Part shown: in pieces, positions 1 through 6,724 of the stretch | How the letters are laid out: each line of letters begins with the position of its first letter | Numbering within the stretch: the stretch's first letter is position 1 | Source of the DNA: Verrucomicrobia bacterium UBA3222 | Lineage (GTDB): Bacteria; Verrucomicrobiota; Verrucomicrobiia; Opitutales; UBA9783 | Direction: 5' to 3' | DNA: 21,522 nt | Assembly (NCBI GenBank): GCA_002363035.1 | Contig: DEWA01000019.1 | Location: forward strand, 1-21,522 | Notes under the pieces: generated by a model | Told to the model about the DNA's origin: nothing | The model's database searches: none | Seen by the model: only the letters and a program-made list of their open reading frames with translations | Translations under genes and position numbers: made by a program

Positions 1-2
1 AG

Positions 3-50
3 ACGCCGTTCAATCACACCGCCGAGGTTGGTTTGATATATACGTTCTAA
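3..50 (+). CDS. C-terminus of an outer-membrane beta-barrel protein (partial)
   Basis: Only the last 15 codons lie in the window, in the frame starting at base 3, ending in TAA at 48-50. The peptide ends ...TAEVGLIYTF. Counting back from the end, F is at position 1, Y at 3, L at 5, V at 7 and A at 9. This is the alternating pattern with a terminal aromatic residue that the BAM complex recognises as the beta-signal of outer-membrane barrels. The protein is therefore probably inserted in the outer membrane as a barrel, but the family and substrate cannot be told from this fragment. The other two frames give no such pattern. The call rests on a very short peptide. Confidence 0.45.
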   Translation, partial: TPFNHTAEVGLIYTF

Positions 51-129
51 GAAGAACGTGAAGAGTAAGGCAGTCGAGAGACTGCTGTTAAAGCGGTCGA
101 CGACTGCCGGAAGCGGTCGAAAGACTGCG
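42..129 (+). repeat. Tandem short hairpins downstream of the barrel gene
   Basis: Four small inverted repeats follow each other. The first is ACGTTCT/AGAACGT (42-48 with 53-59), overlapping the barrel stop codon. The next is GGCAGTC-GAGA-GACTGCT (69-86), then GCGGTC-GAC-GACTGC (93-107), then GCGGTC-GAAA-GACTGC (113-128). The last three are degenerate copies of one unit repeated every 20 to 23 bases, and two carry GNRA tetraloops. GACTGCC at 102-108 can also pair with GGCAGTC at 69-75, so alternative folds exist. They may be a structured 3' UTR, an mRNA end or a small RNA; function is not shown. Confidence 0.5.
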
Positions 130-146
130 ATGTATCATACAGAACA

Positions 147-174
147 CCACGGGCACGCGCAAGCGTGCCCGTGG
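147..174 (+). terminator. Perfect 12-bp hairpin with GCAA tetraloop
   Basis: CCACGGGCACGC (147-158) pairs perfectly with GCGTGCCCGTGG (163-174) around a GCAA loop (159-162). It sits about 100 bases after the barrel stop codon and is a very stable GC-rich stem. No T-tract follows on either strand. On the plus strand it runs into G-tracts instead (173-178 and 182-189), so it is not a classical intrinsic terminator. It could be a transcript-end stabiliser or a U-less terminator. Confidence 0.4.
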
Positions 175-328
175 GGGGTTAGGGGGGGGAGAAGAGGAGA
201 ATTCCTCTGAAAAAATATACAACATGGAACGGAAGTAAATACCTCTGCGGTGACAAGGCGAGGTGTGCGGAAGGGGGCAGGATTTTAAAGTCGACAGTTC
301 CTTTTCCCTGAAATACAACTAAACTATC
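175..328. other. Intergenic stretch with G-tracts
   Basis: This begins with the G-rich end of the hairpin region (G6 at 173-178 and G8 at 182-189) followed by purine-rich and AT-rich DNA up to the small ORF at 329. Short frames here on both strands overlap each other and resemble nothing. I see no convincing promoter. Confidence 0.4.
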
Positions 329-454
329 ATGAAATCCGCACGACTTTCCATTTCCGTCAGCCCAGAATGGTGCGCCTGGGTGAAAAATCAGGCGCGGAAA
401 CAAAAAACGTCCGTCAGCAAAAAAATTACACTTTTTTCGGAGGCGTTCGTATAA
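329..454 (+). CDS. Small ribbon-helix-helix-like ORF (41 aa), possibly truncated
   Basis: The ATG at 329 opens a 41-codon frame ending in TAA at 452-454; an in-frame stop at 320-322 excludes a longer start. The N-terminus reads as a basic beta strand (ARLSISVSP) followed by EWCAWVKNQARKQ and TSVSKKI. This is the strand-helix-turn-helix layout of CopG/RHH DNA-binding proteins, including the xRLxIxVSPE start and the TSVS cap before helix 2. It ends soon after helix 2, shorter than most RHH antitoxins, and the frame downstream of the stop stays open to about 562. It may therefore be a truncated antitoxin. There is no strong Shine-Dalgarno and no toxin gene next to it. The call is by eye; chance is possible. 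Confidence 0.3.
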   Translation: MKSARLSISVSPEWCAWVKNQARKQKTSVSKKITLFSEAFV

Positions 455-659
455 ACTTCCGACTGTTTAACACTCAAAGCTGTACCAAAGAAGCAGTTCG
501 ATGCGAAAAAGGAAAAAACTTGTGTAAATCGGATACAGACTCTCTTTTTAAGGAAAAAATCCTAAGAAATTTGAAAATCTCCCTTACACCGATCGCCGAA
601 ACCATCTGTTGTTGCAAAATTATTCCTTAACATCCGTTTTTGCGCACCTGCATTTCGTC
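455..659. other. Intergenic, nothing convincing
   Basis: AT-rich DNA between the small RHH-like ORF and the end of the converging DUF5131 gene. An overlapping 87-codon frame (367-630) has lysine- and cysteine-rich, unstructured composition and competes with the RHH-like frame, so I do not call it. No clear bidirectional terminator is visible. Confidence 0.4.
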
Positions 660-1373
660 TCAATAAAACTCCAACGCCGGTTGCGGCACCTGCTTCCATT
701 CGCGCCCATTCAACAGACAGCCGGTCGCTTTCTTATTAAAACCGCCCCATTGCTTGAAGTAAAACGGTACTTTGTGCACCAAACATTGGTCGCGCACGTC
801 CGTCACCCATTCTTCCCGCAACGGGCGCGCTTGCGGACCACTTTCGCCGCCTAAAATCACCCAATGAATGCCGTCCAACGGTAAATTCGGCACGGCACTC
901 AACAACGGTTCCAGGCACAGCCATTTCAGATGTGCCTTGGTCGAAAGCAAATACGGAATGCGCCTCGTTTGACGCTCCGACTCAACGGTCACGCCCATCC
1001 AAATGTTCGGCGACCAATACAATTTCGGCGCAATCTCCCCCAAACGCTCGGCGCGCTTGGTCAAAATCTGAAACGTATGCCAATTGGCGCGGTTCATGGT
1101 TTCGAACACGCGAAACAAAAACGCATCGGGTACAGCTTCGTGGAACATATCTCCCATGGAACAGGTAAAAACCAACTGCGGTTTCTTCCAGCGAAAGGGC
1201 TCCGCCAGGCAGTCTTCGTGGCAGGTCACGCGAAAGCCGTCTTTGTACTTCGCCTGCCCCATTAAACACAAACGCCCCGCCATGCGTTCCGCGTAACAAT
1301 GCAAACAACCTTCGCTGATTTTCGTACATCCGGTAATCGGATTCCACGCTTTCCAAGCCGTCGCGTTATGCAT
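660..1373 (-). CDS. DUF5131 (phage Gp37/Gp68) three-Cys-motif protein
   Basis: The 237-residue protein opens with WNPITGCTKISEGCLHCYAE, the signature of the Gp37/Gp68 family. The three cysteines C16, C23 and C26 (C-x6-C-x2-C) resemble an iron-sulfur/radical-SAM-like cluster site. Further conserved-looking blocks are the SMGDMFHE segment, the ILTKRAERL segment, GVTVES, LEPLL, WVILGGESG and the FKQWGG C-terminal motif. Length is normal for the family. Its biochemical role is not established as far as I know; members occur in phages, prophages and chromosomes, often beside a TcmP partner, which is absent here. The ATG is preceded by GGAGG at seven bases' spacing (CCTCC at 1381-1385 on the plus strand), the best ribosome site in the window. 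It appears to be a single-gene transcript. Confidence 0.85.
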   Translation of the reverse strand: MHNATAWKAWNPITGCTKISEGCLHCYAERMAGRLCLMGQAKYKDGFRVTCHEDCLAEPFRWKKPQLVFTCSMGDMFHEAVPDAFLFRVFETMNRANWHTFQILTKRAERLGEIAPKLYWSPNIWMGVTVESERQTRRIPYLLSTKAHLKWLCLEPLLSAVPNLPLDGIHWVILGGESGPQARPLREEWVTDVRDQCLVHKVPFYFKQWGGFNKKATGCLLNGREWKQVPQPALEFY

Positions 1374-1394
1374 GCTTAAACCTCCGTTACCTTG

Positions 1395-1409
1395 TGAGGA
1401 TATTCCTCA
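1395..1409. promoter_or_regulatory. Operator-like palindrome over the -10 of the DUF5131 promoter
   Basis: TGAGGA-TAT-TCCTCA (1395-1400 and 1404-1409) is a perfect 6-bp dyad with a three-base centre. It coincides with the proposed -10 element and lies just upstream of the Shine-Dalgarno site, where a repressor would block polymerase. It could also form a hairpin in the 5' end of the message. No dedicated regulator is adjacent. Confidence 0.35.
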
Positions 1410-1425
1410 AAGCACGTTCATGCAA
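1397..1425 (-). promoter_or_regulatory. Candidate promoter of the DUF5131 gene
   Basis: On the minus strand TTGCAT (1420-1425) lies 17 bases before TATCCT (1397-1402), giving a start near 1390 and a leader of about 17 bases that contains the GGAGG site. Both hexamers are partial matches to the sigma70 consensus, so this is tentative. Confidence 0.35.
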
Positions 1426-1430
1426 GGCAC

Positions 1431-1453
1431 AAGGCTTGTTTGTTTAAAGCCTT
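1431..1453. terminator. Inverted repeat between lpxI and the DUF5131 gene
   Basis: AAGGCTT (1431-1437) pairs with AAGCCTT (1447-1453) around a nine-base loop, about 20 bases beyond the lpxI stop on the minus strand. There is no T-tract after it in the lpxI direction, so termination activity is uncertain. Confidence 0.3.
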
Positions 1454-1472
1454 AAAAACTTCTTTGGAAGCT

Positions 1473-2318
1473 CTATTCAAAACCCAACAAAGTAATTTTC
1501 AGACGGTCGGCTTCCGCCAAGACCGCTTTTTTATCTAAAATCAGCGTCCGCCCGCTTTCCAAAGCCGCCCATCGGATATTGGAAGCGTGCATTTTTTGTA
1601 AGGTTCGTAATCCGAAAATCGGTACGTCGAAACGAAAATCCTGATTTTCCTTCGCCGCTTTCACCAATCCCATACCATCTTTGCAAATCGATGCCGCACG
1701 CTCAATCAACGCATCGGTACCGTCAAAACCTTCAACAAGCAACGTTGTTCCGTTACGCACGACAACACTTTGCCCGATGTCCAACGCCGCAATGCCGCGA
1801 CATATCCGAATGCCGTGTCGCAGGGTTTCGGGAATAATGGAGAAGTAATCTTTTTTCGTCAGCAATCCCGCCGTCGTAATATGCTCCTCCATGAAACAAC
1901 GCGCATCCAACACTTCGATACCGAGATTTTCGATTTCCGCCAACAACGCTCCGTAGATGGTGGTTGCATTTTTCTCCTTCAGGCGCGACAGGAGAAGTAA
2001 AGCCTTTAGATCGGGTTTTAACCCGTGAAACAGCTTTTTCGGTCGGATTTGCCCCACCAAGAGGACGTATTTTGCCCCGCATTGACGCAATGCTTTCAGC
2101 CAGGTTCCGACCTGCCCGATTTCAAATGAAGACCAACGATCCGTCGGTAAGGCGTTTAACAAATCCGAATTTTCGGTTTCGAACGAAAAAATTCGTGCAT
2201 TCGGACAGAGAACGGACATTTTTTCCCAAACCAACCGCGGATAATTGCCCCGCCCCGCCAACAGAACGATCGGCCGGGAAGGTTGGAAGTTTTTCGGGAA
2301 ATAAGACGGAAATCTCAT
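1473..2318 (-). CDS. lpxI: UDP-2,3-diacylglucosamine pyrophosphatase LpxI (DUF1009)
   Basis: LpxI hydrolyses UDP-2,3-diacylglucosamine to lipid X and UMP in lipid A synthesis, replacing LpxH in several lineages. The 281-residue protein carries the family layout. An N-terminal IVLLAGRGNYPRLV nucleotide-binding-like segment is followed by the GQVGTWLKALRQCGAKYVLLVGQIRPKKLF block (shown here only as a landmark region, about residues 67-97). Next come ATTIYGALLAEIENLGIEVL, then the C-terminal EGFDGTDALIERA and FDVPIFGLRTL blocks typical of DUF1009. The ATG at 2318 follows CGGAGG at a good distance; a TTG one codon upstream is in frame but too close. It lies 117 bases downstream of leuS on the same strand, so co-transcription is likely. 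No lpxA, lpxB or lpxD is nearby. Confidence 0.85.
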   Translation of the reverse strand: MRFPSYFPKNFQPSRPIVLLAGRGNYPRLVWEKMSVLCPNARIFSFETENSDLLNALPTDRWSSFEIGQVGTWLKALRQCGAKYVLLVGQIRPKKLFHGLKPDLKALLLLSRLKEKNATTIYGALLAEIENLGIEVLDARCFMEEHITTAGLLTKKDYFSIIPETLRHGIRICRGIAALDIGQSVVVRNGTTLLVEGFDGTDALIERAASICKDGMGLVKAAKENQDFRFDVPIFGLRTLQKMHASNIRWAALESGRTLILDKKAVLAEADRLKITLLGFE

Positions 2319-2435
2319 CAAAACGCCTCCGATATAAATTCCGGCATCAAACCTTCATCGCTCCAATCCGCCGTAAGTACATTGAAACGCAATCTCCCTA
2401 TATCCATTGACTGCGTTCCCGTTCCCGTCGCGCAT

Positions 2436-5021
2436 CTATCCCTTCACCACAAAATTCACCAATTTACCCGGCACATAAATTTCCTTCGCAATCGTTCCTT
2501 TCGCCAAAAACGGTACCGCTCTCGGAGCAGATTTGGCACGTTCGAGAATATCCTCCTTCGAAGCATCGGTCGAAACGCAAATTTCATCGCGCAATTTGCC
2601 GTTCACCTGGATGATGATTTTCAGCTCGTCGCGAATGCACTTCGACGGATCGGCTTTCGGCCAGCCGGCATCGATAATCGACGATTGTTCACCGCAACGT
2701 TCCCACAGTTCTTCGGCAATATGCGGCGCAAACGGTGCCAGCAGTTGCAGAAAGGTTTTCGCCGCCGTTTTCGAAAGATGCGATCCCTTCTGAAAACCAT
2801 TTAAGCAAATCATCAGCTGCGAAATCGCCGTATTGAAGCGCAAATTTTCAATATCTTCCGTAACTTTTTGAACGGTTTCGTTTAGGAGGCATTCCAAAGC
2901 CGCCGAATCACGCTCTCCGCCGATACGTTCCGACAAAGTGCCTTCGACGGTCACAAACAAACGCCAGATTTTCTTCAAAAAACGGAACACGCCTTCGATG
3001 TTTTTGGTACTCCAGGGTTTCGAGGCTTCCAACGGCCCCATGAACATTTCATACAGCCGCAATGCATCGGCGCTGTATTCGTCGGCAACATCCAGCGGAT
3101 TAACGACATTGCCGAGCGATTTGGACATTTTGTTGCCGTCGGAACCGAGAATAATCCCCGGATGAAACAGCTTCGGAAACGGCTCGGGCGTCGACACAAA
3201 ACCGCAATCATGCAGGAATAAATGCCAAAAGCGCGCATATAACAAATGCAACACCGCGTGTTCCGCGCCGCCGACGTACAAATCGGGCGTCTGCCAATAC
3301 TTTAACGCATCGGCATTCACGGGTTTTTCAACATCATTCGGCGACAGATAGCGCAAGTAATACCAGCAGGATCCCGCCCATTGCGGCATCGTGTTGGTTT
3401 CGCGCGTTCCTTCAATCCAATCATCATTATTTGAAACACTCTTGGAACCTTCGTCGTTCGGACGAATTTCGCCCGTTCGGATGTTCAAACGCACCTGCAA
3501 CCACGACGGATCCGCGTTTTGAAGCGGCGCGGTGGCACCTTCTCCGGGTTTGTAGGACGAAACCTGCGGCAACGTCAGCGGCAGGTGTTTTGACGTCAAC
3601 GGAACGGCGCAAAAGATTTCGCCTTTTTCTTCGTACGAAACAGGTTCTTCGGGTAAAAATTCCGAAAACGGTGAATTCTTGCATGCCGTCAAACGCTCGT
3701 AATCTGCTTTTTTGACCCAAACGATCGGAAACGGATCGCCCCAATAACGCTGGCGCGAAAATAACCAATCGTGGATCTTGTACTGTACCGTCGTTTTACC
3801 GATACCTTTCGCGGTAAGCGCAATTAAAATTTTCTTCGCCGCATCATCGGACGACAGACCCGAAAATTCTTCCGAAGCCGTTAAGGTGCCTTTGTTGCAA
3901 AACGGCAACGGTTCGTTGTTTGCGCCCTTAATCACGCGCACAACAGGCAAATCATACGTCTGCGCAAACTCGAAATCGCGCGCATCGTGCGCCGGAACGC
4001 CCATCACTGCTCCCGTTCCGTGGTGCATCAGAACATAATCGGCGACCCAAATCGGGATTTTCGCACCCGTTAGCGGATGCACGGCATACGTTCCCGTAAA
4101 AACGCCGCTCTTGGTTTTCGCCAAATCGGTGCGCTCTAAATCGCTTTTGGAAGCAATTTCCCTTTTATAACTCTCGACCGCCTCCAATTGCGCCTCCGTC
4201 GTCAGCATTGCAACCGACGGGTGTTCGGGAGCAAGCGCGATGAACGTCACACCGAACAGCGTATCAGGGCGCGTTGTGAACACCGTTAAATCACAATTTG
4301 CCGATGTTTTAAATGTTACCAAGCCGCCTTCCGAACGCCCAATCCAAAGCTGTTGTTGCCGTTTGGTCGCCTCCGGCCACTCCAAATTGTCTAATCCTTT
4401 GAGTAATTTATCGGCGTACTTTGTGATTTTCAGCACCCACTGCCGCAACGCGCGCCGCTCCACGGGGAAATGCCCGCGCTCGGATTTGCCGTCAATCACC
4501 TCTTCATTGGCAAGCACCGTCCCGAGTTCCGAACACCACCACACGGGTTGCTCCGAAACGCACGCCAAACCGCGTTTAAAAAGTTGAAGAAAAATCCATT
4601 GCGTCCAGCGGTAAAATTTCGGATCGGTGGTATTCACTTCGCGCGACCAATCGATACCCAAGCCGACGCGCTGCATCTGTTTTTTAAAGGCATCGACGTT
4701 GTTTTGGGTATTGACGGACGGATGAACGCCGGTCGCAATCGCATTTTGTTCCGCCGGCAACCCGAACGCATCCCACCCCATCGGATGCAGAACATTGAAC
4801 CCACAAGCTTTTTTATACCGACCGATAATGTCAGTCGCCGTGTAGCCCTCGATGTGCCCGACGTGCAACCCCGCCGCCGACGGGTACGGAAACATATCCA
4901 AAACCCAGTATTTCGGCTTCGCAATATCCTCCGTTGCCCGAAACGTTTGATGTTCCTCCCAATACGCCTGCCAACGGGCTTCGATGGTTTTAAAATCGTA
5001 ATCCGAGTGCCTCGAATGCAT
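2436..5021 (-). CDS. leuS: Leucyl-tRNA synthetase
   Basis: Class Ia aminoacyl-tRNA synthetase that charges tRNA-Leu in the cytoplasm. At 861 residues it has the usual bacterial length (about 860). Visible landmarks are the HIGH-type motif HVGH at residues 53-56 after FPYPSAAGL, the DAFGLPAEQNA segment, and the CP1 editing domain with TTRPDTLFG and the conserved GVPAHDARD. Also present are DTMPQWAGS-type sequence (NTMPQWAGSCWYYLRY) and the KMSKS loop at residues 631-635, followed by the anticodon-binding domain and a C-terminal VNGKLRDEI domain. The ATG at 5021 has no clear Shine-Dalgarno. It is divergent from the MFS gene across about 460 bases and is followed by lpxI. Nothing is abnormal in the catalytic motifs. 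Confidence 0.97.
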   Translation of the reverse strand: MHSRHSDYDFKTIEARWQAYWEEHQTFRATEDIAKPKYWVLDMFPYPSAAGLHVGHIEGYTATDIIGRYKKACGFNVLHPMGWDAFGLPAEQNAIATGVHPSVNTQNNVDAFKKQMQRVGLGIDWSREVNTTDPKFYRWTQWIFLQLFKRGLACVSEQPVWWCSELGTVLANEEVIDGKSERGHFPVERRALRQWVLKITKYADKLLKGLDNLEWPEATKRQQQLWIGRSEGGLVTFKTSANCDLTVFTTRPDTLFGVTFIALAPEHPSVAMLTTEAQLEAVESYKREIASKSDLERTDLAKTKSGVFTGTYAVHPLTGAKIPIWVADYVLMHHGTGAVMGVPAHDARDFEFAQTYDLPVVRVIKGANNEPLPFCNKGTLTASEEFSGLSSDDAAKKILIALTAKGIGKTTVQYKIHDWLFSRQRYWGDPFPIVWVKKADYERLTACKNSPFSEFLPEEPVSYEEKGEIFCAVPLTSKHLPLTLPQVSSYKPGEGATAPLQNADPSWLQVRLNIRTGEIRPNDEGSKSVSNNDDWIEGTRETNTMPQWAGSCWYYLRYLSPNDVEKPVNADALKYWQTPDLYVGGAEHAVLHLLYARFWHLFLHDCGFVSTPEPFPKLFHPGIILGSDGNKMSKSLGNVVNPLDVADEYSADALRLYEMFMGPLEASKPWSTKNIEGVFRFLKKIWRLFVTVEGTLSERIGGERDSAALECLLNETVQKVTEDIENLRFNTAISQLMICLNGFQKGSHLSKTAAKTFLQLLAPFAPHIAEELWERCGEQSSIIDAGWPKADPSKCIRDELKIIIQVNGKLRDEICVSTDASKEDILERAKSAPRAVPFLAKGTIAKEIYVPGKLVNFVVKG

Positions 5022-5483
5022 GCTTTTATGCTAAAAAACGGCACCTGTGACGCAAGGTTTATTTGGGTACTGCGGGGATAGAATAATCACCGCCAGAAAA
5101 TGTGAAACGCCTCTGCAAACAAAACAGAAAAGTGCTGTTCCAAATTTTAAAAATTCCCACAAAAGCAAAACAAAACAGCTAAAATAACAAAGATGAGTTA
5201 TTTTTGGTAAAAAGATGCTTTATCGGGCTTCAAGAAATGCGAAAAATACGGCAAAAGAATATCTTTTTTAGGAAAAATCAACTCTTCGAAGACATTCCAA
5301 TCCGAAATTTTCCACATAAACATCCGATATTTATCCGTAAGGTACGAAAACGGCATGCAGACTTAAAAGACACTGCGACTTTACCGACCGCGAAACCGTT
5401 TCCCAACGAAACCTCGAACGGCACCGGTAACCGTCGCAAAAAAGGCTTTCCATCCGTAAGCAATCGTACAACGATAGACATCA
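5022..5483. other. Divergent intergenic region, leuS / MFS operon
   Basis: About 460 bases between two divergent starts. It is AT-rich near 5100-5200 and must hold the promoters for leuS (minus) and the MFS-to-def operon (plus). I find only weak hexamer matches and no T-box-like leader, palindrome or tRNA. An open frame of 107 codons at 5204-5527 overlaps the MFS start in another frame and has no recognisable features. Confidence 0.45.
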
Positions 5484-6668
5484 ATGAAAGCAACGGGCGT
5501 TTTATTCGCTATTCTCCTCATCATTGAGGCGCTCAACAATACCCACAGTACGGTCTATAATCAATGTTTGCTGTTTATTCAGCAGGATTTGCCGGGTTCG
5601 GATTTTCAGCTGAAATTGAGCGTGACGCTGTATTTTTGCGCCATTTTCTTCGTGCGCTGCATCATCGGATCGATTGCGGATCGTTGCAGCGGTCGCAAAT
5701 GCCTGCTTATTATGCTGTTCGTGGTATTGGGCGGGCATCTGTTGGCGTATGCCGCAACCAACCTGCCGACGTTCGTGGTTGCACGCTTCATCCAGGGATT
5801 CGGCTTCGGCGGCGGGCAAGTGATGAGCTTGGTATTGCTGATGCAGTTGTTTCCGAACAAAAACCGCGCTTCGATTATTGCCGCCGAACAAGTCGTTTTC
5901 TGCATTGCCGCCGTCTGTTTGCCGCTGATCGGACATGCCTGCGCCGTCGGCGGGCATTGGCGCTGGACGTACGTGATGTACATCCTGCTGACGCTGTTTG
6001 CGATTGCTTACTTTTACGGCTGCCAGCACCACGAAGAGCACATCGCCGCCTCCATGGTTGCTTCACACGAACCGTCGCATCACCTCATTACGGACAAAAA
6101 ATTTATGCTCCCCGTCATCATGTCGGCGTTGACGGCGTCCGCCTATTGTCTTTGGGGCAGCTATTTCAGTCTCATCGTGCGACATTATCACATTCGCCTG
6201 TCGTGGCTGATGTGGTATCAGCTGTTGCCGCTCGCACCGTACTTTTTCTTCTCGCTTTATTTCCCCAAACTGACCAAAAACCTCCCGCAACGCACGCTGT
6301 TTCGGTGCATCGCTCTTACACAGGGAACAGTCTTCGGGCTGATTTTACTGCTTCTGTTGTGGAATAAAGACAGTGTTATCCTGCCGTTGTTGATTTTAAT
6401 CCCTGTTCTGCTCCACAACGTCGCGAGCGCGTTTTTCCGTCCGCTGATGCAGGGACGCGCCCTCAATGCCGTTCCGGTGCATCAGGTCGGCAGTGCCGGC
6501 GCCTTCATTTCGATTTTTCAAGTCGCCGCCAACGCCGTTTTTTCCGTTTTCATCAACTGCATGAGAGACTTCCTGCCGGCGTTCGTTCTGGTACAACTGT
6601 TCATTAACATTTCGATTTTGCTGTATCTTTGGCGGGATTTGAGAAACGGTCCGCCGGCAACGACATAG
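5484..6668 (+). CDS. MFS transporter, DHA1/Bcr-CflA-like
   Basis: A 394-residue hydrophobic inner-membrane protein with about twelve membrane segments, the standard size for the major facilitator superfamily. Motif A is visible between helices 2 and 3 as GSIADRCSGRK, and a glycine-rich helix GFGFGGGQVMS follows in the first half. WRWTYVMYILL after helix 5 is typical of the drug:H+ antiporter-1 group. A histidine-rich central loop (HHEEH and HEPSHH) separates the two halves. Substrate cannot be deduced; efflux of a small molecule is the usual assumption. An in-frame stop at 5475-5477 fixes ATG 5484 as the first possible start, with no clear Shine-Dalgarno. It is the first gene of the run leading to def. 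Confidence 0.85.
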   Translation: MKATGVLFAILLIIEALNNTHSTVYNQCLLFIQQDLPGSDFQLKLSVTLYFCAIFFVRCIIGSIADRCSGRKCLLIMLFVVLGGHLLAYAATNLPTFVVARFIQGFGFGGGQVMSLVLLMQLFPNKNRASIIAAEQVVFCIAAVCLPLIGHACAVGGHWRWTYVMYILLTLFAIAYFYGCQHHEEHIAASMVASHEPSHHLITDKKFMLPVIMSALTASAYCLWGSYFSLIVRHYHIRLSWLMWYQLLPLAPYFFFSLYFPKLTKNLPQRTLFRCIALTQGTVFGLILLLLLWNKDSVILPLLILIPVLLHNVASAFFRPLMQGRALNAVPVHQVGSAGAFISIFQVAANAVFSVFINCMRDFLPAFVLVQLFINISILLYLWRDLRNGPPATT

Positions 6669-6724
6669 AGCTTCCTCTCAAAAGAACTTTACGCACGGGC
6701 TTATTTTTGCTGAAATTTGTCTCG

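Noticed and set aside
68..129. CRISPR-like array
   Set aside because: The units are 20-23 bases with no unique spacers between them; they are self-complementary hairpins, not repeats separated by spacers.
1..180. End of an rRNA, tmRNA or RNase P RNA
   Set aside because: The hairpins suggested a known RNA, but I find none of the conserved 3' sequences and frame 3 gives a clean barrel C-terminus.
367..630. 87-codon ORF after the hairpin region
   Set aside because: It overlaps the RHH-like frame, is lysine/cysteine-rich without a pattern, and ends facing the DUF5131 gene.
5022..5200. T-box or other leader controlling leuS
   Set aside because: No T-box sequence, specifier loop or terminator/antiterminator pair is visible in the AT-rich leader.
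5204..5527. 107-codon plus-strand ORF before the MFS gene
   Set aside because: It runs into the MFS gene in another frame, has basic low-information composition, no domain pattern and no ribosome site.
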